In this document: in pieces, positions 42,207-52,330 of the stretch
Layout of the letters: each line of letters opens with the position of its first letter
How positions within the stretch are numbered: position 1 is the first letter of the stretch
Origin: Pseudactinotalea terrae
GTDB taxonomy: Bacteria; Actinomycetota; Actinomycetes; Actinomycetales; Beutenbergiaceae
DNA length: 64,000 bases
Assembly: GCF_009733845.1 (NCBI RefSeq)
Contig: NZ_WNXZ01000001.1
Span: 372,001 to 436,000 of the forward strand
Direction of reading: 5' to 3'
The notes under the pieces: generated by a model
Databases searched by the model: none
Seen by the model: only the letters and a program-made list of their open reading frames with translations
What the model was told of the DNA's origin: nothing
Made by a program: the position numbers and the translations under genes

Positions 42207-44864
42207 TCAGGGTAGGTGGAGGGTGCCGAGCTCGCGCCGCGAGGTGATCCCGAGCTTGCGGAAGATGTTGCGCAGATGAGCCTCGATGGTGCGCGGGCTG
42301 AGGAACAGCTGGGCGCCGACCTCGCGTGAGGTGGCCCCGGTGGCCACCAGGCGCGCGACGTGCAGCTCCTGCGCGGTGAGCTCGTCGGTGGGCTGGGCGG
42401 TCCGTGCTCGTGGCTGCTCGCCGGTGGCGCGCAGCTCGCGCGCGGCTCGTTCGGCGAAGGCATCGATGCCCATGTCCACGAGCATCCGGTGGGCTGTGCG
42501 GAGCTGGTCACGGGCGTCGTGGCGGCGGCCTTCGCGACGCAGCCACTCACCGTAGACGAGATGCGTGCGGGCGAGGAACACCGCCCACCGGCAGCTGGTG
42601 AGACGCACGAGCGCCTCGCGGTAGTGCTCCTCGGCGGCTGGACCGGTCGTGGTCAGCGCTCGTGAGCGCGCGGCCAGCCCGAGCGCGAAGTCCGTCCCGC
42701 TCGCGTGGGCCCGAGAGGTGAGGACCTCCAGCGCGGACGCGGCACGTGGGGTATCGCCGGCGCGGGCCGCGGCCTCGACCAGCTCGGGCAGGGCGAGGGC
42801 GCTGTACGCCAGGTCGTCGTGCTCGCACGGAGGCGCCGCGGCGGCGACGGCGGCCTCGTAGTTGCCCAGTCCGTTGTGCAACGCCGCCAGCGTGGCCTGG
42901 GCCAGGCAGACCGTCGCGCCCTCACCTCGCTCGGTCGCCTCGGTGACCATGCTGCCGTAGAGCTCGAGCGTCTCGGCCTGCCGGCCGCCCCAGGCAGCGA
43001 GCATCAGCCGAGCATTCGGTAGCGGTGGGGCGCCGGTGGCCTGCGTGATCGCCGCCTCCTCGGCCGCCAGCTCCGTGGCCTGGTTCAGCTCACCGGTGAG
43101 CACGCGTATCGAGGCCACCGCGTTGAGCGCGGCGGGGAGCATGGACAGCGAACCGGCGTCACGGGCGAGCCGGACCGCGGTCGTGGCCAGCGTGTAGAGG
43201 GTGTCGTCATCCCACAGCATCGACGCGACGTGGCAGGCCAGCCACAGCCAGCGGCGGTTGTCATCCGTGACCCGGGACTCCGGGCCGAGCAGCATCTCGA
43301 GCGACCGTTGCAGGGTCGGGACGCTCGCCTCGAACCCCTGCTCTGACCTCGTGGTGAGTCCTTCGAGCAGCAGATCGACCGGTCGAGGCGGCGCCGGCGA
43401 CGGGGGCGCGTCGGCAGCTGCTCTGGCGGCCTCGGGCAACCCGCGGCCCTGGGCCAGGTGACCGGTGTGGATCGCGGCATCGATCGCCTGCAGGTACGTC
43501 TCGCGTGCCAGCGCCGGGTCCAGTGGGGAGAGCGACTTCGCGGCGTCGAGCAGCAGGCCCGGGATGTCGCTCCCTCGGGTCCGGTGGAAGGCGATCTGGG
43601 CGTGGAGCAGCTGGAGACGGGCACCTGCCAGGGTGTCCAGCGGCCCCGCGGCTGCGACGGCCAGGAGCTCGCCCGCGGCGTCGGACGCGCCGGCGTCGTG
43701 CTTGGCGTGGGCGGCGTCGAGCGCTCGCCTCGCACGGGTCGCCGGGTCGGGCGTCAGCTCGGTGGCGTGCTGCAGGAACGCGGCCGCGGCCGCCAGACCG
43801 CCGCGAGCGCGTGCCCGCTCGGCCGAGTGCTCCAGCTCCGCGGCTACGTGTTCATCGGTGCCCAGCACGGCCTGCGCGCGGTGCCAGGCACGGCGGTCCG
43901 GATCGGTCTGCGGGTCGGTCGCGGCTGCCAGTGCGCCGTGGGCACGCCGGCGGTCGGGCGGCGTGGCTGCCCGGTACACCGCTGATCGCACCAGGGGGTG
44001 GCGGAAGCGCACCCGGGCGTCGATGTCCAGCAGGCCCGCGGCCTCCGCGGGTATCGCGGCCTCGGGAGCGAGGTCCACGTGCGCGGCTGCGCGCCACAGC
44101 AGCCCGACGTCGCCCGTCGGCTCCGACGCGGCGACCAGCAACAGCTGCTGTGTCTCGGCCGGGAGACTGGCCGACCGGCGTCGGAAGCTCTCCTCGATGC
44201 GGCGCGGGACGCTCAGCGCGCCCGGGAGCTCGAAACCGCCTGCGAGATGGGTCGACGGCGCGTTGCGGGGCAGCTCGAGCAGGGCCAGCGGGTTGCCGCC
44301 GGCCTCGGCGACGATGCGGTCGCGCACGCGCACGTCCATCGGCGTGCGCACCGCGGCGCTCAACAGCTCCCGGGCATCGAGCTCGCCGAGCCCCTCCAGC
44401 CGGAGATCAGGCAGGCCGGAGAACGGTAGGCGGTCGCCTTCCTCGGAATCTCTCACCCCGAGGACCAGGGCCAACCGTTCGGCGCCCAGCCGCCTGGCCA
44501 CGAAGGCCAGGACCTGTGCCGACGCCTCGTCCAGCCACTGCGCATCGTCGACGAGACACAGCAGCGGCTCCTGCTCGGCGACCTCGGCCATCAGGTGGAG
44601 CGTCGCCAAGCCGACCAGGAATCGGTCCGGAACGGCACCGCTGCGGAGGCCGAACGCCACTCCGAGTGCGACCTGCTGCGGCTCGGGCAGCGTACCGGTG
44701 TGGTCGAGCAGGGGCGCGCAGAGCTGGTGCAGCCCGGCGAACGCGAACTGGGTCTCGGACTCGACGCCGACCGAGGACTCCACGCGGAAGGCGGAGCCGT
44801 CAGCGCTGTCGCGCGCGTACTCGAGCACCGCCGTCTTGCCGATACCGGCCTCACCGCGCAGCAC
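42207..44864 (-). CDS. LAL-type LuxR family regulator with AAA ATPase domain (N-terminus uncertain)
   Basis: Read from GTG 44864 the protein is 885 residues: Walker A GEAGIGKTA (4-12), Walker B LLCLVDDAQWLDE, a long helical TPR/MalT-like middle, and a C-terminal LuxR helix-turn-helix (ELTAQELHVARLVATGATSR, then RTIEAHLRNIFRKLGI). The conserved N-terminal stretch of this family continues upstream in the same frame (LIGRRAAREAVDALLSQARS) but no ATG, GTG or TTG covers it. A CTG at 44951 with GGGAG 6 nt before it would. Beyond that an in-frame TGA (44964-44966) separates it from an ATG at 44978. Such regulators respond to ATP and small ligands. It is convergent with the GH116 gene. Confidence 0.88.
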   Translation of the reverse strand: MLRGEAGIGKTAVLEYARDSADGSAFRVESSVGVESETQFAFAGLHQLCAPLLDHTGTLPEPQQVALGVAFGLRSGAVPDRFLVGLATLHLMAEVAEQEPLLCLVDDAQWLDEASAQVLAFVARRLGAERLALVLGVRDSEEGDRLPFSGLPDLRLEGLGELDARELLSAAVRTPMDVRVRDRIVAEAGGNPLALLELPRNAPSTHLAGGFELPGALSVPRRIEESFRRRSASLPAETQQLLLVAASEPTGDVGLLWRAAAHVDLAPEAAIPAEAAGLLDIDARVRFRHPLVRSAVYRAATPPDRRRAHGALAAATDPQTDPDRRAWHRAQAVLGTDEHVAAELEHSAERARARGGLAAAAAFLQHATELTPDPATRARRALDAAHAKHDAGASDAAGELLAVAAAGPLDTLAGARLQLLHAQIAFHRTRGSDIPGLLLDAAKSLSPLDPALARETYLQAIDAAIHTGHLAQGRGLPEAARAAADAPPSPAPPRPVDLLLEGLTTRSEQGFEASVPTLQRSLEMLLGPESRVTDDNRRWLWLACHVASMLWDDDTLYTLATTAVRLARDAGSLSMLPAALNAVASIRVLTGELNQATELAAEEAAITQATGAPPLPNARLMLAAWGGRQAETLELYGSMVTEATERGEGATVCLAQATLAALHNGLGNYEAAVAAAAPPCEHDDLAYSALALPELVEAAARAGDTPRAASALEVLTSRAHASGTDFALGLAARSRALTTTGPAAEEHYREALVRLTSCRWAVFLARTHLVYGEWLRREGRRHDARDQLRTAHRMLVDMGIDAFAERAARELRATGEQPRARTAQPTDELTAQELHVARLVATGATSREVGAQLFLSPRTIEAHLRNIFRKLGITSRRELGTLHLP

Positions 44865-45128
44865 CAGAGCCGCGCTGCGCCCGGACCGTGCCTGGGACAG
44901 CAGCGCGTCGACCGCTTCGCGCGCGGCGCGCCGGCCAATGAGGTTCGCCAGGCTGTGCTCCCGTCAGAGCCCCGACATCAGTGCTCACCATCGTAGTTGT
45001 CATTGCAACCAAGCAGGGCGGGTTTCGGGTGCGAGGGCGCAGCACGTGGCGGGGCTGGCGCGGGTCGTACCGCTGTCACGTTCGTCGGACTCCGCCGACC
45101 CGCGCGACCGCCGCCGCGGATGGGCGAC

Positions 45129-45779
45129 TCAGGGGAGGTTGGCCAGCACTGCGGCAGCGATCGGCGTCGAACCCTGCGTGAGCTCGAGGATCTGCCTGCG
45201 GATCCGAGGCTCGTGGAGCAGCTCCGCCAGGGTTGCTGCCACATCTTCACGGGGGATCTCGTCATGCGGCTGTGCCGGCCCGAGGGATACCGTGCCGGCC
45301 CCGGGGCGGTCGACCAGCAGGGAAGGTCGAAGGATCAGCCAGTCGAGCCCGCTCATGCTGACCGTGACGTCGACCAGCTTCTTGACCGCGAAGTAGAACT
45401 CCACGTCGTCGCCGAGATCGTGCCCACGTTCGGCCTCGGGGAGCACCGACACCAGGACGAAGCGATCGACACCTGAGAGGCGAACCGCCTCCATCGCCGT
45501 CACCACGCCTTCGCCGTCGATGGCGGACGTGACCTCCCGCGCGCCCCCGTTCGAGCCGGCCGTATACACGACGGCGTCCGCGCCGGTGACCATCGGTACC
45601 AGGGACTCGGGCGTGAGGTCCGTGAGCTGGGCGACATGCGCGTCGACTCCCCGGGCAGCGAGGTCTCGTCGTTGCTCCTCGCGGCGGACCAGACCGGCCA
45701 CGCCGTCGCCCCGAGCGATCAGGTTCCTGGCGAGCAGCCCACCGACCGCCCCGCTGACACCGATGATGAAAACCCTCAT
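45129..45779 (-). CDS. NAD(P)H-binding SDR-type oxidoreductase (YwnB/YhfK-like)
   Basis: The 216-residue protein begins MRVFIIGVSGAVGGLLARNL, an atypical-SDR nucleotide motif GxxGxxG. It continues with LVRREEQRRDLAARGVD, DAVVYTAGSNGG, DRFVLVSVL and the LDWLILRPSLL stretch typical of NAD(P)H-binding proteins of the YhfK/YwnB group. The substrate is unknown. In the mRNA the start codon lies in a potential hairpin (arms at 45758-45766 and 45776-45784). It is the only clear gene between the LuxR regulator and the kinase cluster. Confidence 0.88.
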   Translation of the reverse strand: MRVFIIGVSGAVGGLLARNLIARGDGVAGLVRREEQRRDLAARGVDAHVAQLTDLTPESLVPMVTGADAVVYTAGSNGGAREVTSAIDGEGVVTAMEAVRLSGVDRFVLVSVLPEAERGHDLGDDVEFYFAVKKLVDVTVSMSGLDWLILRPSLLVDRPGAGTVSLGPAQPHDEIPREDVAATLAELLHEPRIRRQILELTQGSTPIAAAVLANLP

Positions 45780-46136
45780 CGGTGCGTGCTCTGCCCGGCG
45801 TCGGGCGTTCCGCGCCCGGTACCGGCGGAGCGATGACTATCGACGTACCGATGCATGATGCCAGCCTGAACCTCCGAGCCTGCCCTTCGCGTCGGTAGAA
45901 CCCACCGATCTTCGACCGGCTGGACGGGCGAGGTCGCTGCCCCGAGGCCCGCACCCCGGGTGTTTGTCCCATGCGGTGGTGACCACCTACGTGGCTCTCA
46001 CCGACGCGAGGGCTCCGGTACCGCTGCGAGCCTGATCAAGCAGCAACGACCGACCGTCCGCACCTCCCGCGGCAGGACGGATGCCACCACCCATGGCCGG
46101 TGCCACCAGGTCAGGGCCTCGACGAGAGGAGTCACC
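45780..46136. other. 357-bp divergent intergenic region, no gene seen
   Basis: This gap separates the SDR gene (minus) from the microprotein-kinase operon (plus). I see no convincing open frame with a ribosome site and no clear promoter consensus. A GAGAGGAG ribosome site at its right end serves the gene at 46137. Confidence 0.6.
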
Positions 46137-46238
46137 ATGTCCGCCAGTCCGGTCGCGCCGGCCGCCCGGCCGAACGCCGACGAGGTGCGCGGACTCCGCG
46201 TCTGGCGCATCGTCTCCCTCCGGGGCGGCCCGCGATGA
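46137..46238 (+). CDS. 33-residue microprotein heading the kinase operon
   Basis: ATG 46137 follows a strong GAGAGGAG ribosome site and opens a 33-residue frame beginning MSASPVAPAARPNADEVRGL and ending RVWRIVSLRGGPR. Its stop overlaps the start of the next small gene (ATGA, 46235-46238). The good ribosome site and coupling support translation. It could be a true microprotein or only a translational lead-in. There is no recognisable domain or membrane segment. Confidence 0.55.
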   Translation: MSASPVAPAARPNADEVRGLRVWRIVSLRGGPR

Positions 46239-46449
46239 CGATCGTCGTCCTCAGCTACCGCGATGTCCTTGCCGGGGGCGCCCTGGGATGCGTCCCGGCC
46301 GGCCTCGTGCTCACCATTGTCGTGCTCGCCCTGTACAGCACGGCTGTGAGCGTCGTGGAGGGTCGCCGCCGCTGCGCCGGGACCCGTGCGGATCTGACGC
46401 CGGACCCGCGCTCGCCGTTCATCGACCGACCTCGGCGACAGGGACGCTC

Positions 46450-46453
<4 letters not shown>
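46235..46453 (+). CDS. 72-residue single-helix membrane microprotein upstream of the kinase
   Basis: ATG 46235 overlaps the preceding stop. The protein has one predicted membrane helix (about 12-39, GGALGCVPAGLVLTIVVLAL) and a basic cytoplasmic tail (RRRCAGTRAD, RSPFIDRPRRQGRS). Its stop overlaps the kinase start (ATGA, 46450-46453), so the kinase depends on its translation. It may anchor or modulate the kinase, which lacks its own membrane segment. This role is inference from gene order. Confidence 0.6.
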
Positions 46454-48289
<1,836 letters not shown>

Positions 48290-48318
48290 ACCCGCCAGCA
48301 CCCACGGAAGGCACGACC

Positions 48319-48477
48319 ATGAGCGACGAGCACCAGACCCCGAGGACCGACGACCGCGGCGGGAGCGCCGCCGCCAACGAGGTCGCGATCAGCCTCGCCG
48401 CAGCTCTCGGCGGCACGCTGCTCGGGGTCACACCCGATCGTCGGGGGCGTGACCTCGCCAGCACGGCATCCAGCTGA
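48319..48477 (+). CDS. 52-residue hypothetical protein
   Basis: ATG 48319 follows GGAAGG at good spacing and opens 53 codons: MSDEHQTPRTDDRGGSAAAN, then a short hydrophobic stretch EVAISLAAALGGTLLGV and a basic tail. It fits neatly between the hydrolase (stop 48289) and the MerR gene (start 48518) in the same direction. No family is recognised; the hydrophobic stretch is too short for a confident membrane helix. Confidence 0.55.
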   Translation: MSDEHQTPRTDDRGGSAAANEVAISLAAALGGTLLGVTPDRRGRDLASTASS

Positions 48478-48517
48478 GCCCCGACACCCGTAGCGACCGA
48501 CAGCGAGGACCGATCTC

Positions 48518-49261
48518 ATGGCCTGGAGCACACGTGAGCTCGCGGAGCTCGCCAGCACCACGGTGAACACGATCCGGCACTACCACCGACTCGGGCTCCT
48601 CGACGAGCCCGAGCGGCGGTACAACGGCTACAAGCGGTACGGCGTGCCGGACCTGGTCCGGCTGCTGCGGATCCGACGACTGGCGACCCTCGGCGTCCCG
48701 CTCTCCAGGATCGGTGAGGTCGAGGCGGGCGGCGACAGCGTGCGTGATGTCCTGCTCGACCTCGACACCGAGCTCGCCGCGGGCATCGAGCGGCTTCGGA
48801 GGGCGCGGGCCGACATCGCGACGATCCTGCGCGAGAACGCGCCACCTGACGCGCCGCCCGGCTTCGAGTCCGTGGCCTCCAGACTGTCGGAGTCGGACAG
48901 CGCGATCATCCACATCTACACCCAGCTCTACGACGCGGACGCCCTGGCGGATCTGCGCCGGATGGTCGAGGTGGATGCTGACGCCGGCGCGCTCGGGGAC
49001 GAGATCAACGCGCTCCGGGCAGATGCCGACGAATCGGCCCGGCAGCGGCTGGCCGAGATGCTCGCGCCGTCACTCGCTCAGAACCTGATCGACTTCCCAT
49101 GGCTGCGGGATCCGATCGAGCACCTCTCGAAGAGCGAGCATCTCACCCAGCGCACGTTCCTCGATGCCGTGGTCGAGCTGTACAACCCCGCCCAGCTCGA
49201 TGTCTTCCAACGAGCGGGCGTCCTCGCACAGGCGCAGGTCCAGGCAGCCGATGCCCGGTGA
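48518..49261 (+). CDS. MerR family transcriptional regulator
   Basis: The 247-residue protein begins with a MerR winged helix: STRELAELASTTVNTIRHYH, then RYNGYKRYGVPDLVRLLRIR and a dimerisation coil (about 80-115: VRDVLLDLDTELAAGIERLR). The C-terminal domain (about 120-247) is helical and has no metal-binding cysteines, so a small organic ligand is more likely than a metal. The neighbouring hydrolase and export-type gene are candidate targets. Confidence 0.9.
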   Translation: MAWSTRELAELASTTVNTIRHYHRLGLLDEPERRYNGYKRYGVPDLVRLLRIRRLATLGVPLSRIGEVEAGGDSVRDVLLDLDTELAAGIERLRRARADIATILRENAPPDAPPGFESVASRLSESDSAIIHIYTQLYDADALADLRRMVEVDADAGALGDEINALRADADESARQRLAEMLAPSLAQNLIDFPWLRDPIEHLSKSEHLTQRTFLDAVVELYNPAQLDVFQRAGVLAQAQVQAADAR

Positions 49262-49327
49262 CGGGCACGCCATCTCGATGTCCGCACCGAAACCACCCCC
49301 ACCACCACTGAAAGACAGGAGTCAGAC

Positions 49328-49897
49328 ATGAGCGGTATAGAGCAGCTCATCATCAACTTCCAGGAGCTCGTCGCCCAGGTTCCAGAGCTCGTCCGGCCGT
49401 TCATCATCATGCTGGCCGGTGCCATCCCGTTCGTGGAGGGTGAGGGAGCATCGCTGATCGGCGTCGCTGGCGGCCTTCATCCCGTCGTGGCGTGGCTCGC
49501 GGCCGCCTCGGGCAACTTCCTGTGCGTGCTGGTCGTCGTGGCCGTCACGTCGAGGGCGAGGAGTGCCGTCGTGGATCGACGCGCCAGCCTCGTCGCCGCG
49601 ACTGCCGGAGGGGGAGCGCCTCCGAACGATCCGTCGTCCCTGCACGAGGCTCCTGCCGCCGTCCCCGAGTCGAAGGGGCGTCAGCGCTTCAAGAGGTGGC
49701 TCGTCCGCTTCGGGGTCCCCGGCGCGAGCATCCTCGGGCCGCTCGCCATCCCCACGCAGATCACCTCGGCGATCCTCGTGGCCGGCGGCACGCCTCGCCG
49801 CTGGGTGCTGCTCTGGCAGGCCGTCGCCATCGTCATCTGGACGACGGTCGCCACGGTCTCGATCTGGGCCGCCCTCACGTACGTCGTGGGGGTGTGA
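49328..49897 (+). CDS. Small multi-drug export family membrane protein
   Basis: The 189-residue protein has helices at about 20-40 (LVRPFIIMLAGAIPFVEGEG), 45-72, 130-152 and 160-185. A hydrophilic loop (about 75-120) separates the halves. The FVEGEGAS and RFGVPGASILGPLAIPTQIT motifs match the putative small multi-drug export protein family (COG2426-like). The activity is not established. Its stop overlaps the next start (GTGA, 49894-49897), and the ribosome site AAGACAGGAG is good. Confidence 0.82.
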   Translation: MSGIEQLIINFQELVAQVPELVRPFIIMLAGAIPFVEGEGASLIGVAGGLHPVVAWLAAASGNFLCVLVVVAVTSRARSAVVDRRASLVAATAGGGAPPNDPSSLHEAPAAVPESKGRQRFKRWLVRFGVPGASILGPLAIPTQITSAILVAGGTPRRWVLLWQAVAIVIWTTVATVSIWAALTYVVGV

Positions 49898-50580
49898 CCG
49901 ACATGGCGGAGGCACCGACGTTGGCCGAGGATCTGATGCTGCTGTTGTTCCAGCCCCGCTCGGGTACGTTCGCCGGCGAGACCACGCTCTACTACGTGCT
50001 CGCCGCGGCCGTGCTCGCCGATCTCGCGCTCGAGGAGCGCGTGCGCGTCGAGACGACGCCGACCGGGACCGTCAGGGTGGGAGCAGTCGCCGAGCGTGCG
50101 CCGTCGGACGAGATCCTGCGTGCCACCTGGGACCACGTCGCCGACCGACCGCGGTTCGTCCAGTCCGTCCTGCCCACGGTCGGGCCACAGCTGCGCCAGC
50201 CGACGGTCGAGCGCCTCATCGCGCGTGGCGACATCGGGCAGGAGTCCCGCCGAGTCCTCGGACTGTTCGGGCGGAAGGTGCTGGTACCGGGGAAGAACGG
50301 CCGCCGCGCCGAGCTGGTCGCTGGGGTACGCGCCGTGCTGGTCGAGGGCGCGCAGCCGGGGCCGCGGGTGTCAGCGCTCGCAGCGTTGGCCTGGGCAAGC
50401 GGCTCGCTCTCCCAGCTGGATCCGGAGATCCCGTGGACGTCCGCGGTCACCACCCGCGCGCAGGAGCTCGAGCGCGGGAGCTGGGGGGCGGCAGCCGGTG
50501 GCGAAGCGGTGGTGCGCACCATGAACGCGATCATCATCAACAGCGTCATCGTGGCAAACGCTGCGCTCAGGCGCTCCTAG
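49894..50580 (+). CDS. GPP34 (GOLPH3-like) family protein
   Basis: GTG 49894 overlaps the export gene's stop and gives 228 residues; ATG 49903 is the alternative. The opening LAEDLMLLLFQPRSG and the TLYYVLAAAVLADLALEERV and GRRAELVAGVRAVL stretches are characteristic of GPP34, the family of eukaryotic GOLPH3/Vps74 phosphoinositide-binding proteins. Actinobacteria often carry several copies whose role is unclear. Its coupling to a membrane protein suggests work at the membrane. Confidence 0.88.
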   Translation: MTDMAEAPTLAEDLMLLLFQPRSGTFAGETTLYYVLAAAVLADLALEERVRVETTPTGTVRVGAVAERAPSDEILRATWDHVADRPRFVQSVLPTVGPQLRQPTVERLIARGDIGQESRRVLGLFGRKVLVPGKNGRRAELVAGVRAVLVEGAQPGPRVSALAALAWASGSLSQLDPEIPWTSAVTTRAQELERGSWGAAAGGEAVVRTMNAIIINSVIVANAALRRS

Positions 50581-50596
50581 GCGTGTGCGGCCACCA

Positions 50597-50636
50597 TGGT
50601 GGGACGCCACGCGAGATGGTGAGACGTCACGCGAGT
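50597..50636 (+). promoter_or_regulatory. Two tandem 20-bp units with a conserved dyad, candidate operators
   Basis: TGGTGGGACGCCACGCGAGA (50597-50616) is followed directly by TGGTGAGACGTCACGCGAGT (50617-50636). The differences G/A and C/T within the dyad compensate: GTGG-GACG-CCAC and GTGA-GACG-TCAC both stay palindromic. The units are two helical turns apart. They lie 111 bp before the DUF4260 gene. Confidence 0.5.
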
Positions 50637-50746
50637 CCCTGGGCCCCGGTCCCACGGCACGGCCGCACCGACGCACGGCTGCGAGAACGCACGTCGTCGG
50701 TCGCCCGACGACGCCCGGCGAAACGAGGACAACGAAGGGAACTGCG

Positions 50747-51127
50747 ATGATGACGACGACCATCCAACGAATCGAGAACGGTGCGTTGGCGGTGGCGATC
50801 CTGCTGGTGATGATCGCTGCGCACCAACCCTGGTGGCTGCTGCTGGCCGCCTTCCTCCTGTTCGACCTCTCCGCCCTGGGCTATCTGCGAGGTGCACGCG
50901 CAGGCGCCCTCACCTACAACGTGGTCCACAACTACACGGGTCCGGCCATCGCCCTGTCGCTCTACGTCGCGCTCGTCCTGACCGACCGGACGGTGACCTG
51001 GCTCGCCCTTCTCGCCGCCTGCTGGGCGTTCCACGTGGCACTTGACCGCGCACTCGGGTACGGGCTCAAGCTGGACGACTTCGCGCACACGCATCTGGGG
51101 CGGATCGGTCGAGGGTCGCGCGGTTAG
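50747..51127 (+). CDS. DUF4260 family membrane protein
   Basis: From ATG 50747 (GAAGGGA upstream; second ATG at 50750) the protein is 126 residues with about four hydrophobic segments: ALAVAILLVMIAAH, WWLLLAAFLLFDLSALGYL, ALSLYVALVLTDR and TWLALLAACWAFHVALD. The YNVVHNYTGPAIAL and LDRALGYGLKLDDFAHTHLG motifs are diagnostic of DUF4260. Function is unknown. A 166-bp leader with tandem dyads and a small hairpin (50692-50713) precedes it. Confidence 0.85.
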   Translation: MMTTTIQRIENGALAVAILLVMIAAHQPWWLLLAAFLLFDLSALGYLRGARAGALTYNVVHNYTGPAIALSLYVALVLTDRTVTWLALLAACWAFHVALDRALGYGLKLDDFAHTHLGRIGRGSRG

Positions 51128-51183
51128 CCGGCCAGGCCCCCGACTCGTAGCGCGATGTCGGTACCTGGGTCCATGCTGAGCGC

Positions 51184-51600
51184 ATGGCTGAAGCGAAGAC
51201 CCGACCGACCGATGAGTCGGTGTCGCAGTTCCTCGACGCCGTCTCGCCTGCGGCCCGCCGGGACGATGGTGCAGCGCTGGCTCGGCTGATGACCGAGGTC
51301 ACCGGCGTCGACCCGGTGATGTGGGGGCCGTCGATGATCGGGTACGGCAGCTACCACTACCGGTCGCCGTCGAACCCGCGTACGCACGGTGACTGGCCCC
51401 GGGTCGCGTTCTCCCCACGCAAGAGCTCGCTGGTCCTCTATGGCATCAAGGACCGCCCCGAGGCACAGCCACTGATGGCCTCGCTCGGCAGCTACACCGA
51501 GGGTGCCGGGTGCGTCTACGTGAAACGCCTGACCGATGTCGACGAGGGCGTGCTGCGCAGCCTGGTCGAGATCGCGTTCAACCGACCCGACGACGACTGA
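51184..51600 (+). CDS. DUF1801 (YdhG-like) domain protein
   Basis: The 138-residue protein carries the full DUF1801 pattern: VSQFLDAVSPAARRDDGAAL, TGVDPVMWGPSMIGYGSYHY, WPRVAFSPRKSSLVLYGIKD and GAGCVYVKRLTDVDEGVL. It is a small cytoplasmic protein of unknown biochemical role, common in actinobacteria. No signal peptide is present. It is followed by the lysoplasmalogenase-family gene in the same direction. Confidence 0.88.
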   Translation: MAEAKTRPTDESVSQFLDAVSPAARRDDGAALARLMTEVTGVDPVMWGPSMIGYGSYHYRSPSNPRTHGDWPRVAFSPRKSSLVLYGIKDRPEAQPLMASLGSYTEGAGCVYVKRLTDVDEGVLRSLVEIAFNRPDDD

Positions 51601-51625
51601 TCGAGCCCGGTGCTTGTCGCCTACG

Positions 51626-52330
51626 GTGACGCAGGTGGGCAGGGGCGAGGTGGACAGGCGGCGAGGCGCGGTGGTCCCGCTGATCGGCCTCAGCCTGGTC
51701 GCGTGCATCGTGCAGGTGGTCGCTACCGCCGCCGGCTGGGACTGGGCGGGTCGCGCACAGTGGTTCGCGATGCCGTTGCTGGCACTCGCGCTCGTGCTCG
51801 CGGGCGGGCTCCGGGATCCGCGCGGTCGTTGGTGGCTCGCCGGCCTCGTGTTCTCGTGGGCGGGCGACACCCTCGGCGGCAACGGCTTCCTGGTGCTCCT
51901 CGGCTGCTTCCTCGTCGCGCACCTGTGCTACCTCGTCACGCTCTGGCCCAGCCGCGCCCGCAGCGTGCTCGGCACGGCGCCGATGATCGGCTACCTCGCC
52001 GTGGGCGGCACGGGTGCGGCCCTGATCGCCCCGGTTGCCGGAGGCGTGCTGGCCGCACCCGTGGTGGTCTACGCGGCAGCGTTGACGATGGTCGCCGTGC
52101 TGGCCACCGCGGCCGGCCGGGCGGGGGTGATCGGCGGCATCCTGTTCATGTTCTCCGACCTCACCCTCGCGCTCGGGATCTTCGTGATCGACATCCCCGC
52201 CGCGCTGCAGACCTTCCTGGTGATGGGCACCTACGTGCCGGCTCAGGCGCTGCTGCTGGTCGGGGTGCTCGGTCAGCTCGGGTCGGCGAAGGACTCCGGA
52301 AGCCCGAACGCGGCGAACCGGTCCCGCTGA
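51626..52330 (+). CDS. Lysoplasmalogenase (YhhN/TMEM86) family membrane protein
   Basis: The start is uncertain: GTG at 51626 gives 234 residues, and GTGs at 51635 and 51650 are possible. Eight hydrophobic segments follow, with the YhhN signatures LVFSWAGDTLGG (an acidic residue after a Trp in the membrane) and GGILFMFSDLTLALGIF. Members hydrolyse the vinyl-ether bond of lysoplasmalogens. The 3' end overlaps the convergent sigma-factor gene by 58 bp, so the last codons are shared on opposite strands. Confidence 0.85.
   Translation: MTQVGRGEVDRRRGAVVPLIGLSLVACIVQVVATAAGWDWAGRAQWFAMPLLALALVLAGGLRDPRGRWWLAGLVFSWAGDTLGGNGFLVLLGCFLVAHLCYLVTLWPSRARSVLGTAPMIGYLAVGGTGAALIAPVAGGVLAAPVVVYAAALTMVAVLATAAGRAGVIGGILFMFSDLTLALGIFVIDIPAALQTFLVMGTYVPAQALLLVGVLGQLGSAKDSGSPNAANRSR

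Noticed and set aside
44851-45045. Alternative-frame ATG at the LuxR gene 5' end (MVSTDVGALTGAQ)
   Set aside because: It is out of frame with the ATPase domain; it would matter only if a frameshift is confirmed.
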